In this document: piece after piece, positions 25,178 through 33,963 of the stretch
How the letters are laid out: each line of letters opens with the position of its first letter
Numbering within the stretch: the stretch's first letter is position 1
Origin: an uncultured Solirubrobacterales bacterium
Lineage (GTDB): Bacteria > Actinomycetota > Thermoleophilia > Solirubrobacterales > JACPNS01
Direction: 5' to 3'
Length of the DNA: 64,000 bases
Assembly: GCA_937128795.1 (NCBI GenBank)
Contig: CAKZMQ010000001.1
Coordinates: 186,001 to 250,000 of the forward strand
The notes under the pieces: generated by a model
Database searches by the model: none
The model's input: only the letters and a program-made list of their open reading frames with translations
What the model was told of the DNA's origin: nothing
Program-made: the position numbers and the translations under genes

Positions 25178-26089
25178 CTACGGCTTGCGAACGACGCTGC
25201 TGACCAGCGTCTCCTTGATCTTGCCGACGATCTCGTGCGCAGCCGCCGTCTCGCGCTGCCAGATGTTACGGCCGAAGATCACTCCCGAACCGCCGGCCTC
25301 CATGATCATCTTGGTCATCCCGAGCACCTGCTCGTCATCGGCCTTGGACCCACCGGAGAGCACCACCAACGAACGGCCGGCGCTCTCAACACACTGACGG
25401 ATCGCTTCTGCCTGGTCGACCTGCATCTCGTTGTATGGAGCGGGCGAATCCTTGTCGGAGTCGAGCCCGACCTTCGGCATGTTGATCTTGACGATGTCGG
25501 CGCCCATCTCCATTGCCATGCGAGCGGCATAGTCGATCGCATAGAAGCTGTCCTGTCCGCCCTTTTTGGACACGTCGCGGCCGCGCGGGTAGGACCAAAC
25601 GACCAGCGGCATCCCATACTTGTCGCAGTCGGCGCGGACTTCGCCGAGTTGCTTGAGGTCTTCATCCTGACGTGGTGAACCGACGTAGAGCGTGTAGCCG
25701 ACGGCGTCGGCGCCGAGGCGCACGGCGTCTTCGACGCTCGCGTTGACGGCGCTGAAGGATTCGTCGCTCGGCGGAATGTCGGTCTTGCCGTTGAGCTTGA
25801 GCAGCAGCGGCACCTGGCCGGCCCAGTCGGGGTAGTACTTGGTCGCGAAACCGATCTGGCAGGCGATCGCGCTGTAGCCGGCTTCCGCAGCGAGGCGGAA
25901 CTCGTAGTCCGGATCCTTGGAGGCCGGGTTGGGGAAGAAGTCACGCGGACCATGCTCGATTCCCTGGTCGATCGGCAGGAACATCAATGTTCCGTCGCCG
26001 GGACCGAACTTGTAGAGCATGCGGTGAAGGCGCGCCTTCTTGCCGGGTGCGAGTACATCGAGCAGAGACTTCTGAGCGGTGGTGGCCAT
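25178..26089 (-). CDS. fbaB: class I fructose-bisphosphate aldolase (DhnA/FbaB type)
   Basis: 303 residues from ATG 26089 (MATTAQKSLL); the track start is 54 codons upstream and lies partly in the divergent promoter region. Landmarks: FLPIDQGIEHGPRDFF, the Schiff-base lysine in VKINMPK, VVLSGGSK and SGVIFGRNIWQRE. It cleaves fructose-1,6-bisphosphate to triose phosphates without a metal. First gene of a unit with the nuclease and small membrane protein; divergent from the rhomboid-like gene. Confidence 0.9.
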   Translation of the reverse strand: MATTAQKSLLDVLAPGKKARLHRMLYKFGPGDGTLMFLPIDQGIEHGPRDFFPNPASKDPDYEFRLAAEAGYSAIACQIGFATKYYPDWAGQVPLLLKLNGKTDIPPSDESFSAVNASVEDAVRLGADAVGYTLYVGSPRQDEDLKQLGEVRADCDKYGMPLVVWSYPRGRDVSKKGGQDSFYAIDYAARMAMEMGADIVKINMPKVGLDSDKDSPAPYNEMQVDQAEAIRQCVESAGRSLVVLSGGSKADDEQVLGMTKMIMEAGGSGVIFGRNIWQRETAAAHEIVGKIKETLVSSVVRKP

Positions 26090-26216
26090 TGCCGGGGAGG
26101 ACTCCTTGCGGTCGTGAAATTGGGGTCGCGAAACGCGTCGAAAGAGCATATCCAGCCGCATTGCAAAGCCGAATACGCGTTCGGACGTGGGAGGCGACAT
26201 ATACGCTGCGCTGCTG

Positions 26217-27011
26217 ATGGCCGAACGCGAACTATTTGTGATCTGCAACAACTGCAGCAGTGAGGTCAGCCCGTATGTGACCGAATGCCCGTACTGCGGT
26301 CACCGCCTGCGCAAGCGTGCGCCGGACATCAAGAAGCAGCGCAAGCAGGACGAGAAGCAGGCCAAGCGCGACGAGAAGCGCGCGGCCAAACAACGCACCA
26401 GGCTGCGCGCCGAGTACGAGGGCGGAAGCTCGGCCTCCTACCTGTATTCGCCCGCTCGCCCGCGCATGACGATCGCGCTCGTGGTGGTTGCGGTGGTTGC
26501 GTCACTGATCGCGCGTAGCGGGATCGGCGGCGTCAGTGACTTCATGGTCGAAAACCTCTCGTACTACCGCGGCGGCGGCACCGACGTCTGGACGATTTTC
26601 ACCGCGCCGTTTCTGCAGTACTGGTTCGGCTACGGCTTCATCAGCCTCGGCGTATTCGCGATGTTCGGCAGCGGGGTCGAACGGCGATTCGGCTGGTGGG
26701 CGGTGTTGTTGGTCTGGCTGATCGGCGGCGCGTTCGGAATTCTTGCGGAGAGCCTGATCGTCAGTTTCCCGAGCACATTCGGTGCCTACGGGGCTGCGAC
26801 GTGCGCATTCGTCGCCTGGATGCTCGTGGTGCTCAAGCAGGAGGACCTGCGCGACCATGACACGCTCGGCCTGTGCGCCGTAGCTGGAGTGCTTTGCGCG
26901 CTACCGATCGCAACTGCCTCGGCCAGTGCCTGGACGCTGTTCGGTGGCATCGTCGCCGGCGCAATCTGTGGTGCGGTGCTCGCGCGCGTAGAAGCGAAGC
27001 CGGTCTACTGA
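26217..27011 (+). CDS. rhomboid-fold membrane protein with zinc ribbon; catalytic residues apparently missing
   Basis: 264 residues from ATG 26217. The N-terminal zinc ribbon is CNNCSSEV..CPYCGHRL, followed by a long Lys/Arg/Glu helix and then about six transmembrane segments (ALVVVAVVASLIA; WFGYGFISLGVFAMFG; WWAVLLVWLIGGAFGIL; TFGAYGAATCAFVAWMLVV; TLGLCAVAGVLCALPIA; WTLFGGIVAGAICGAVL). The topology and the G-rich fourth helix match rhomboids, but the GxSG nucleophile is GAYG and the sixth-helix His is absent (ASAWTLFGG). Probably a pseudoprotease acting as a membrane adaptor. Confidence 0.65.
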   Translation: MAERELFVICNNCSSEVSPYVTECPYCGHRLRKRAPDIKKQRKQDEKQAKRDEKRAAKQRTRLRAEYEGGSSASYLYSPARPRMTIALVVVAVVASLIARSGIGGVSDFMVENLSYYRGGGTDVWTIFTAPFLQYWFGYGFISLGVFAMFGSGVERRFGWWAVLLVWLIGGAFGILAESLIVSFPSTFGAYGAATCAFVAWMLVVLKQEDLRDHDTLGLCAVAGVLCALPIATASASAWTLFGGIVAGAICGAVLARVEAKPVY

Positions 27012-27092
27012 GGCTGTCCCCGGCTCAGCGAAGCAAACTCGGAACTTCGTGGCTTTGCCGCGCAGTTCCGAGGCGAAAGCTGCGTGCAACGC

Positions 27093-27112
27093 GTCGGCGC
27101 GAAGGCGCCGAC
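27093..27112. terminator. bidirectional hairpin between convergent genes
   Basis: GTCGGCGC (27093-27100), loop GAAG, GCGCCGAC (27105-27112): a perfect 8-bp GC stem just beyond the stop of the minus-strand gene and after the rhomboid-like gene. No U tract. Confidence 0.5.
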
Positions 27113-27119
27113 AGTCAGA

Positions 27120-27746
27120 TCAGAAGTCGAACTTGCGCGGGGGCGCTTCGTCGAACCAGAGCTTGTCGTGCTCGGGCGTTTCTTCGAAGAAGTCGGGCGT
27201 GTCTTCGAGGAGATCGTGCTCGGCGGCTTCGGTGGTTGATTGCTCGGCGGCGGCCTCTTCGGCCTCCTTGTCCCACTCGAACTCGATCGTGCCGGTGATT
27301 TCACCCGGGGCGTGTTCTGTTGCCGGCGCGGCTGAGTTGGCTTCTGGTTCGACGGCAGGTGCCGGTTCGGCTTCGGAGGCCGCTTCCGGATGCGAATCAA
27401 GATCGGGCTCGGGCGTCGGATCTGGATCTGGCTCGGGCTCAGCTTCGGGTTCGGGTGTGATCACCGCGGTGGTTGACGGAGCTGGATCGGGCTCGACCGC
27501 CGCAGGTTGCTCAGCCGGCGCAGTCTCTGGCAGAGGCTCTGGAGGTAGGTCCTCGGAAGCCGGGTGGAGGTCGACCGAGTCGTCCTCATCACGATTGGCC
27601 GGAGAGAGCGCGGTCTCGAACTCACGGTCGAGTTCCTCGGGATCCGCCCCGTGCTCCTTCTTCAGTTCGAGATGCGCAGCGATCGCATCGGCAAGCGAGC
27701 CGCCAAGGTCGTCGCTCGTTTCGTCGTTCTCACTCATCAACGACAT
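27120..27746 (-). CDS. acidic, Pro/Glu-rich disordered protein with conserved ends
   Basis: 208 residues; ATG 27737 is an alternative start. The N-terminus (DDLGGSLADAIAAHLELKKEHGADPEELDREFETALSP) and the C-terminus (LLEDTPDFFEETPEHDKLWFDEAPPRKFDF) look ordered and evolutionarily constrained. The ~120 residues between are low-complexity Pro/Glu/Ala/Asp with EPEPEPDPDP-like runs. No membrane segment. I recall similar end motifs in Thermoleophilia proteins without known function. Lies directly upstream (divergent) of tRNA-Ala. Confidence 0.55.
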   Translation of the reverse strand: MSLMSENDETSDDLGGSLADAIAAHLELKKEHGADPEELDREFETALSPANRDEDDSVDLHPASEDLPPEPLPETAPAEQPAAVEPDPAPSTTAVITPEPEAEPEPDPDPTPEPDLDSHPEAASEAEPAPAVEPEANSAAPATEHAPGEITGTIEFEWDKEAEEAAAEQSTTEAAEHDLLEDTPDFFEETPEHDKLWFDEAPPRKFDF

Positions 27747-27838
27747 CTTACGATCGCCAGCGGAAGCAGCGATCAGATCGAAGATAGGATTAACCCCGCT
27801 GATACGTATTTCGGCAGCTGTTTGAATATCAGTGCTCG

Positions 27839-27911
27839 GGGCTATAGCTCAGTTGGTAGAGCGTTCGGTTCGCAATCGAAAGGTCGCCGGTTCGAATCCG
27901 GCTAGCTCCAC
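27839..27911 (+). tRNA. tRNA-Ala (anticodon CGC)
   Basis: 73 nt. Acceptor GGGGCTA pairs with TAGCTCC and contains the alanine identity pair G3-U70. Anticodon stem TTCGG/TCGAA encloses TTCGCAA (anticodon CGC, reading GCG). T-arm CCGGTTCGAATCCGG, discriminator A at 27911, no encoded CCA. Confidence 0.96.
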
Positions 27912-27963
27912 TGCGTTTGACTTTCGCCGCTCTTGCGGCGACTTGCGTTGTTACCGTTCCTCG

Positions 27964-28596
27964 ATGGCGGTAAGGGACCGAATCCGAAAAGTCAAGCACC
28001 TGCAGAACAAGAACTTTGTCTGCGTGCTTGAGAACCCTCGGGACATCGTGAACATCGCTTCTGCGATGCGGAACATCTCGGCGTTTGGCGTAGAGAAGTT
28101 GTACGTGATCGGCGACAACCCGGTCGTCAGCGACTTCGAAACCTCGAGAAATCACAAACACCTGCGAAGGATCAGCGTCGGTGCGAATCGTTGGGTGTTC
28201 GTGCGGCGGTTCGACACAGCGGCCGATTGTGTTGAACATCTCCGTAAAAACTTGTTCACGATCGCGGTCACCTCGTCTCACGTCAAAGACAAAACAAACG
28301 TCTCGCTTTACGAAGGCACATTTACCCAGAAACGGCTCGCGGTGTGGTTCGGCAATGAATCGTCGGGAGTTTCAGACGAGGCCGTTGCCAGCGCAGATCT
28401 CTGCATCGAAATTCCGATGGGCGGCATCGTCGAGAGTCTCAACCTTGGTACCAGTACGGGAATCATTTTGAGTTTCATCAGTTACCAGCGATTGCGTTTT
28501 GTCTTTGAGCGGAGCAAGGTCAGATTCAAGCCGAGCGGCGCGCGGAATCAGAAGATGCGCTCTTGGTCGGACTTCATCAATCCAAACCGGGACTAG
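27964..28596 (+). CDS. SpoU/TrmH-family RNA 2'-O-methyltransferase (intact copy)
   Basis: 210 residues from ATG 27964; the track start lies in tRNA-Ala. SPOUT motifs: NFVCVLENPRDIVNIASAMRNISAFGVEKLYVIG (motif 1, N-x-G/S-A-x-x-R), WFGNESSGVSDEAV (motif 2, FGxExxG) and IEIPMGGIVESLNLGTSTGIIL (motif 3, I-P-M-x-G-x-x-ES-LNhSxA). It would methylate a 2'-OH in tRNA or rRNA with SAM; the target is unknown. It sits 52 nt after tRNA-Ala. A damaged second copy lies at 55860-56489. Confidence 0.88.
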   Translation: MAVRDRIRKVKHLQNKNFVCVLENPRDIVNIASAMRNISAFGVEKLYVIGDNPVVSDFETSRNHKHLRRISVGANRWVFVRRFDTAADCVEHLRKNLFTIAVTSSHVKDKTNVSLYEGTFTQKRLAVWFGNESSGVSDEAVASADLCIEIPMGGIVESLNLGTSTGIILSFISYQRLRFVFERSKVRFKPSGARNQKMRSWSDFINPNRD

Positions 28597-28621
28597 CCAG
28601 CATCAGAGCTTTCAGCTCGCG

Positions 28622-29401
28622 CTACTTCGTGCAGAAATAGATTTCGGATTGGACGGCATCGCCTGAGTCTCCCTTTTCTTTGAGAGACATCTTTTTTGCT
28701 TCGCCTCTTGAGGCCAGGCCCTTCACCGTGTAGACGTTCACGTCGTAGCCGGCGCCGCGCAGCCGCTCCACGTAATCCGCGCCGTACCGCCTGACGTGAT
28801 CGACCTGGCCGAACGCCTCCAGACGACCTTGTTCTGAGGTGATCGAGGGGTCTTCGTAAGTGCTCTCCATATTGGCGACTGGCGCAAGGAGGATCGACCA
28901 TCCGCCTCGTTTCTGCACTCTGCACAGCTCTTTCATGGCCGTGCGATCGTCGTTGATGTGCTCGAGAACATGGTTTGCGACGATGAAGTCAACGGACTCG
29001 TCAGGTCGTTCAATGGCGGTGATGTCCATCTTCTCGTCCACCGACTCGTCGTAAAGATCTGCGGTCAAATAGTTCTCACCGAGCAATTCCGCGAATTTTT
29101 GCCTCAACGACGGTTCGGGGGCAACGTGGATCATCGATCCGCCGTTCGCGGTGTTCTCAACGTCCACTTCCCTGGTCAAGAACAGCCAAAGCAGCCTATG
29201 CCGCTCAAGCGAACCGCAGTTCGCGCATATCGCATTTGGTCTGGACGACCCGTCACCGGCAACCATTGGTTGAAACAGACTCTGCTTCTCACACAGCGGG
29301 CAATAGTTGAGAGCGCGCTTGTCACGGAGCCGTCGGTAGAGCATCACCACGCCGTAGGGCAAAAGACCCCTCACCACTTTCTTTGGCCAGCCACGCAGCA
29401 A
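28622..29401 (-). CDS. class I SAM-dependent methyltransferase with zinc ribbon
   Basis: Up to 259 residues; the start at TTG 29401 is uncertain. An N-terminal CPLC..CANCGSLERHRLLW zinc-ribbon-like module precedes a Rossmann methyltransferase: MIHVAPEPSLRQKF, LTADLYDESVDEKMDITAI, VDFIVANHVLEHINDDRTAMKELCRVQKRGG, and VDHVRRYGADYVERLRGAGY near the end. This resembles methyltransferases in polysaccharide or lipid modification clusters. Convergent with the TrmH gene. Confidence 0.75.
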   Translation of the reverse strand: MLRGWPKKVVRGLLPYGVVMLYRRLRDKRALNYCPLCEKQSLFQPMVAGDGSSRPNAICANCGSLERHRLLWLFLTREVDVENTANGGSMIHVAPEPSLRQKFAELLGENYLTADLYDESVDEKMDITAIERPDESVDFIVANHVLEHINDDRTAMKELCRVQKRGGWSILLAPVANMESTYEDPSITSEQGRLEAFGQVDHVRRYGADYVERLRGAGYDVNVYTVKGLASRGEAKKMSLKEKGDSGDAVQSEIYFCTK

Positions 29402-29603
29402 TTGGTGCCCCTTTTCTGCAATTCAGACGTCTTGCTCGCCCACCAATGCCGACGCTCGCGGTGTTTGGCCCGATGTGCTTGGTCGCAGCGAGATCCTATT
29501 CAAAGTGTTTGGTCGGCGCTCATCGAAATTGCCTTGGACGACCGTTCGACGGCGGGAAGCGGGTAACTGTTTGGAGTAGGGTGGCGAGCCGATAATCAAG
29601 ACA

Positions 29604-31067
29604 GTGAATCAACGCCGAACCGTTCGGACGACGGCATTCGGCAAAAGTGTTTGGCGTCTCGGCAGAGGGCGCGCGACTCAGGTGAGGAGCCTGAAAATCG
29701 TTACCTCAGCAATGACCGTCAATCCCACAGCCATCGCAACCGGAACCGACTCACTCACCGGGCTTGCTGGTTACAGCTCATCGCAGGTCGAATTGGCGGC
29801 CGCCGTTGAGCACGCCAACGCGTGCGGTGAGGCACTGTCGCTCGCGATGATTGACGTCGACCGACTGAAGATCTTCAACGACTGTTTCGGCAAACCGCAC
29901 GGCGACCTGGTGCTGCGTCAGCTTGCGGACGCGCTCGCCAATGCCGCCGATGGTTGGATGGCATTTCGAACTGGCGGAGACAGTTTCGCGGTGTTGGTTC
30001 CGGGCCGCGGCGAAGACGATGCCAAACAGGCTCTAGCCGAGCGCCTGGACCGCGCTTGCCAAGCCGAGCCATCGGTTTCGTTCACCTCCGGAATCGCTAC
30101 GCATGTGCCTGGCGACGGCGATGACCCATCGGTGCTCTGGGAGCGCGCCTCGGCATCGCTGAGTGAATCCAAGCGGTCAGGGCGCGGTCAGATCGTGATC
30201 TACAGCGACGTCGCGAAGTTCGTCACGGTCGTGACGCCATCGAAGGTGAAGGCTTTGCGCAGCCTGCTCGCGGAACCGCGATTGGAGATCGCATTTCAGC
30301 CGATCTGGGACCTCGGCAACGAGTGTCTATTGGGAATGGAGGCACTCGCTCGCCCATGGTCGGGATATGGCTTCGAAGGCCCGGCAGAGATGTTCGTGAT
30401 CGCGGAGAAGATCGGTCGCGCCCACGAGCTCGATGCGATGTGCGTTTCGGCGACGCTTTCGCGCGCGCGGGAACTGCCGCCCGGCGCGCAGTTGTTCTTG
30501 AACGTGAACCCGCAATCCCTGGTGCACGACACGGTGACGCCGGAGTTTCTGCTCGCCGGAATCGAACCAACCGGGTTGGAGCCGAGTCAGATCGTGCTCG
30601 AGGTGACGGAGCAGTCGGACGCACGGCTCGACGTCGTTGTCGACCGCGCAAATCGATTCGTCGACCACGGTTTTCGACTCGCGCTTGACGACGTCGGTGC
30701 CGGCAACGCCGGATTGGCGATGCTGTGCGAAATGCCGGTCAGCTACATCAAGCTCGACCAGTCGGTGATCTCGCAGTTGCTCACCAGCATTCAGGCACGC
30801 GCCGTGTTGATCTCGATTGCGCTGTTCGCGTTTCGCGTCGATGCGCATCTGATCGCCGAGGGCATTGAGACGCCGGAGATCCTCGAGTTCGTGCGCAACG
30901 CCCACCATCTCGACATCATGCGCGACCCGCCGATCACGGGGGCGCAGGGATACCTGCTCGGCAAACCATCGGTCGACATATCGCGCACGCCGCTGACGGT
31001 CAACGACGCGCTTCCGGCCCCGCCGCCACCGGTAGCCGGGCCGGATTCGATCGCCACGGCCGCGTGA
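29604..31067 (+). CDS. degenerate GGDEF + EAL c-di-GMP signalling protein
   Basis: 487 residues from GTG 29604, supported by GATAAT 7 nt upstream; ATG 29712 (451 residues) is the alternative. The GGDEF domain begins DSLTGLAGYSS and has RTGGDSFAVLVPG, so the active-site GG(D/E)EF is GGDSF and cyclase activity is doubtful. The EAL domain keeps GMEALARPW, LNVNPQSL, LEVTEQ, LALDDVGAGNAG, YIKLDQSVI, LIAEGIET and AQGYLLGKP, so metal and catalytic residues look intact. Probably a phosphodiesterase with a GTP-sensing GGDEF. No sensor or membrane domain. The 202-nt gap upstream holds no other gene. Confidence 0.85.
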   Translation: MNQRRTVRTTAFGKSVWRLGRGRATQVRSLKIVTSAMTVNPTAIATGTDSLTGLAGYSSSQVELAAAVEHANACGEALSLAMIDVDRLKIFNDCFGKPHGDLVLRQLADALANAADGWMAFRTGGDSFAVLVPGRGEDDAKQALAERLDRACQAEPSVSFTSGIATHVPGDGDDPSVLWERASASLSESKRSGRGQIVIYSDVAKFVTVVTPSKVKALRSLLAEPRLEIAFQPIWDLGNECLLGMEALARPWSGYGFEGPAEMFVIAEKIGRAHELDAMCVSATLSRARELPPGAQLFLNVNPQSLVHDTVTPEFLLAGIEPTGLEPSQIVLEVTEQSDARLDVVVDRANRFVDHGFRLALDDVGAGNAGLAMLCEMPVSYIKLDQSVISQLLTSIQARAVLISIALFAFRVDAHLIAEGIETPEILEFVRNAHHLDIMRDPPITGAQGYLLGKPSVDISRTPLTVNDALPAPPPPVAGPDSIATAA

Positions 31068-31167
31068 AGTCTCGACTCATCAACCACCTCGCCGCGCGGG
31101 GTCATTACGATGACCGCATGGTCACCCGCGACAACGTCGCGACCGGAGATTGTTTCGAGGTCGCCGC

Positions 31168-32667
31168 GTGAGCAAGAACGGCAGACGTGAACCGCGCATT
31201 TTGATCGTCGGTGCCGGCATGTCCGGAATCGCGATGGGCGTCGCGCTGCGTGAAGCTGGCTACGAGAACTTCGAGATCCTCGAGAAGGGTGACGACGTAG
31301 GCGGGGTGTGGCACTGGAACCATTACCCCGGCCTCAGTTGCGACGTTCCTTCGCAGATCTACCAGTACGGCTTTCGACCCAACCCGAACTGGAAACACGT
31401 TTTCGCCAGCGGCGATGAGATTCAGCAGTACCACGCCGAGGTGGTCGACCACTATGGGCTGCGCGAGAAAATCCGTTTCGGAACCGAGGTGGCCGCCGCA
31501 CGCTGGGACGAGCCCGGATGGACCGTCGAGACGGCGAGCGGGGACGAGTTGTCCGCAGATTTCGTGGTGATGGCCACCGGCCTGCTGCACCACCCGAAGA
31601 TTCCGGAGATCCCCGGGCGCGAAACGTTTGCTGGCCGATCCGTGCACAGCGCCCGCTGGGACGACGAGATCGACGTCACCGGCAAGCGCGTCGCGGTGAT
31701 CGGGATGGGTTCGACCGGTGTGCAGTTGGTTTCTGCCTTTCAGCCGATCGCCAGCACGGTCAGGCTGTTCTCGCGCAGCCCGCAGTGGGTCGTCTGGGCG
31801 CCAACCGGAATCAGGCAGCCGTCAGCGGTCGCAAAATGGCTACGGCGCAACCCCGAAACACACGATCGGATCTATCGCCGACTTCTGAAGTCGTCGGGAA
31901 TTCTCGCCGAGATCACGACCAAACCGGGTTGGAAGCGCAAGCTCGTCCAGAACATGGCGCGTGCCCACCTGTTGACGATTCGGGACCGCGAACTTCGTCG
32001 CAAGCTGACACCCGACTACCAGCCGCTGTGCAAGCGACAGGTCGTCTCCGGGACGTTCTATCGCGCTGTGCAGAAGCCGAACGTGGACGTGGTCACCGAT
32101 CAAATAAGGGAGATCCGACCCGAGGGCATCGTGACCGCAGACGGTACGACGCACGAACTCGATGTGATCGTGTACGCCACCGGATTTGAGGCGCACAACT
32201 ACATGCGCCCGATGAACCTGACTGGTCGTGACGGAGCGACGATCGACCAAGTCTGGAGCGGCGGACCACGCGCGTACCGGATGTCCGCGATCCCGGGCTT
32301 TCCGAACCTCTTCACGATGCTTGGACCGAACTCGCCGACCGGCTCGATCTCTTTGCAGTACTCCGCGGAGCTGACGTCGAAGTGGATCGTGCAGTGGCTC
32401 GACGCGTTCGGCCGCGGCGAATTCGAGTCGATTGAGCCGACCGAGCAGGCGACGGCGCAGTTCAACGAAGCCGTAAAGGTTGCGCTCGGTCCGACCGTGT
32501 GGAACACCGGATGCAACTCCTGGTACCTGAAGGATGACGGCACCGTCGACCTCTGGCCGTTCGACCGCGCGACGATGCGACGAATGCTTTCGCGTCCGGA
32601 TTTCGCCCACTTCAAAGTTGAATCCAACCAACAAACTCTGCCGGAAGACAAAGCTGTAACGCGCTGA
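31168..32667 (+). CDS. Baeyer-Villiger-type flavin monooxygenase
   Basis: 499 residues from GTG 31168 (VSKNGRREPR); the track start is upstream. FAD site ILIVGAGMSGIAMG, NADPH site VAVIGMGSTGVQLV, and the type I BVMO fingerprint F-x-G-x3-H-x3-W-D as FAGRSVHSARWD. It would insert oxygen into a ketone to give an ester or lactone; substrate unknown. The ATG of the ChrA gene overlaps its stop (TGATG), so both are cotranslated, though no functional link is obvious. Confidence 0.88.
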   Translation: MSKNGRREPRILIVGAGMSGIAMGVALREAGYENFEILEKGDDVGGVWHWNHYPGLSCDVPSQIYQYGFRPNPNWKHVFASGDEIQQYHAEVVDHYGLREKIRFGTEVAAARWDEPGWTVETASGDELSADFVVMATGLLHHPKIPEIPGRETFAGRSVHSARWDDEIDVTGKRVAVIGMGSTGVQLVSAFQPIASTVRLFSRSPQWVVWAPTGIRQPSAVAKWLRRNPETHDRIYRRLLKSSGILAEITTKPGWKRKLVQNMARAHLLTIRDRELRRKLTPDYQPLCKRQVVSGTFYRAVQKPNVDVVTDQIREIRPEGIVTADGTTHELDVIVYATGFEAHNYMRPMNLTGRDGATIDQVWSGGPRAYRMSAIPGFPNLFTMLGPNSPTGSISLQYSAELTSKWIVQWLDAFGRGEFESIEPTEQATAQFNEAVKVALGPTVWNTGCNSWYLKDDGTVDLWPFDRATMRRMLSRPDFAHFKVESNQQTLPEDKAVTR

Positions 32668-33815
32668 TGGCGGAGCCAGTCTCGCTGCCGACGATCCTGC
32701 GCGAATGGGGGCGGATCGGCTGCGTCGGTTTCGGCGGGCCACCCGCGCACATCGCGCTGCTGCGGGAGCTATGCGTGGAGCGCCAGCGTTGGCTGAGCGA
32801 AGAGGACTTCGAACACGGCATCGCCGCAACCAACCTGCTTCCCGGTCCAGCCTCAACGCAGTTGGCGATCTACTGCGCGTGGCGTATGCATGGGATTGCC
32901 GGTGCATTGGTCGGCGGTCTCGCCTTCATCCTCCCCGGGCTGATTCTGATCATCGCGCTGGGAGCGCTGTTCCTCGGCTCACCGCCAGACTGGGTACGCG
33001 GCGTCGGGGCCGGTGCGGGTTCCGTCGTCGCGGCCGTGGCGGTTCAGGCGGGGATCGGGTTGGTGCCGGCGAGTTGGGCGCGCGCAAAGCTGGCGAACAC
33101 CCGGCGTTGGCTGGGCTACGTCGCGGCGGGTGCGCTGGCCACCGCCTTCCTTGGCCCGTGGCTGGTCGTCGTGCTGCTGGCCTGCGGATTGGTCGAACTC
33201 GGGCTTCGTCGCGTCCGCAGCAGCGAAGGACCAGCCAGCGTCGCGATCTTTCCGTTGGTTGCAGTGGCCGCCGGCGCGGGCGGTTTGGCCGCGCTTTGCT
33301 GGACGGCCTTCAAGGTCGGTGCGTTGTCGTACGGCGGCGGCTTCGTGATCATCCCGATGATGCAGGCCGATGCCGTCGATCGCTACGAATGGATGACCAA
33401 CGGCGAGTTTCTCAACGCCGTCGCACTGGGGCAGGCAACGCCCGGGCCGGTCGTCCAGACAGTGGCAGTGGTCGGTTTCGCGGCGCATGGACTGGGCGGG
33501 GCGCTGTTGGCAGCGTTTGTCGCGTTCGCGCCATCTTTCTGGTTCATCGGACTCGGTGCCGAACGCTTCGACCGACTTCGCACGGATCCAAACCCCCGTG
33601 CGTTCCTTGACGGTGCCGGTCCAGCAGCGATCGGAGCGATCCTCGGCTCGGCGATCCCACTGACGCTCGCCCTCGGCGAAACCTGGCAACTAGGCGCGCT
33701 CGTGGTGGGCGCGTTCCTGCTATTTGTGGCCAAGCGCAGCGTCGTCGAAACGTTGCTGCTCGCCGCGGGCGGAGGCGCGTTGGTCGCGTTGGCTGGAGCG
33801 CCGCTGCCGGTCTGA
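32667..33815 (+). CDS. chrA: chromate transporter ChrA family (two-domain)
   Basis: 382 residues with two CHR halves and about ten membrane segments. Half 1: LREWGRIGCVGFGGPPAHIALLRELCV..WLSEEDFEHGIAATNLLPGPASTQLAIY. Half 2: FKVGALSYGGGFVIIPMMQADAV..WMTNGEFLNAVALGQATPGPVVQTVAVVGF. Each half has the FGGP/YGGG motif and the PGP motif. Probably a chromate (or other oxyanion) exporter. Translationally coupled to the preceding monooxygenase. Confidence 0.9.
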   Translation: MAEPVSLPTILREWGRIGCVGFGGPPAHIALLRELCVERQRWLSEEDFEHGIAATNLLPGPASTQLAIYCAWRMHGIAGALVGGLAFILPGLILIIALGALFLGSPPDWVRGVGAGAGSVVAAVAVQAGIGLVPASWARAKLANTRRWLGYVAAGALATAFLGPWLVVVLLACGLVELGLRRVRSSEGPASVAIFPLVAVAAGAGGLAALCWTAFKVGALSYGGGFVIIPMMQADAVDRYEWMTNGEFLNAVALGQATPGPVVQTVAVVGFAAHGLGGALLAAFVAFAPSFWFIGLGAERFDRLRTDPNPRAFLDGAGPAAIGAILGSAIPLTLALGETWQLGALVVGAFLLFVAKRSVVETLLLAAGGGALVALAGAPLPV

Positions 33816-33963
33816 CCGGCGGGCAGCCGCAAGAGAATTTTTCGTGACGATTGTCGAAAACTCGTCGATTTGTTCGTCTTTCAGATAGAACATTGGTCAG
33901 GGTGGCCCTCCGCAACCGCGCGCAAGGGCAGTTAGCCCGGCCCACCGATTCAAGGAGTTCACA

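Noticed and set aside
27829-28281. Minus-strand ORFs containing SGASRIRTGDLSIANRTLYQLSYSPEH and the matching one at 55806-56174
   Set aside because: Antisense of tRNA-Ala and of the TrmH coding sequence; the duplicate ORF exists only because the gene is duplicated.
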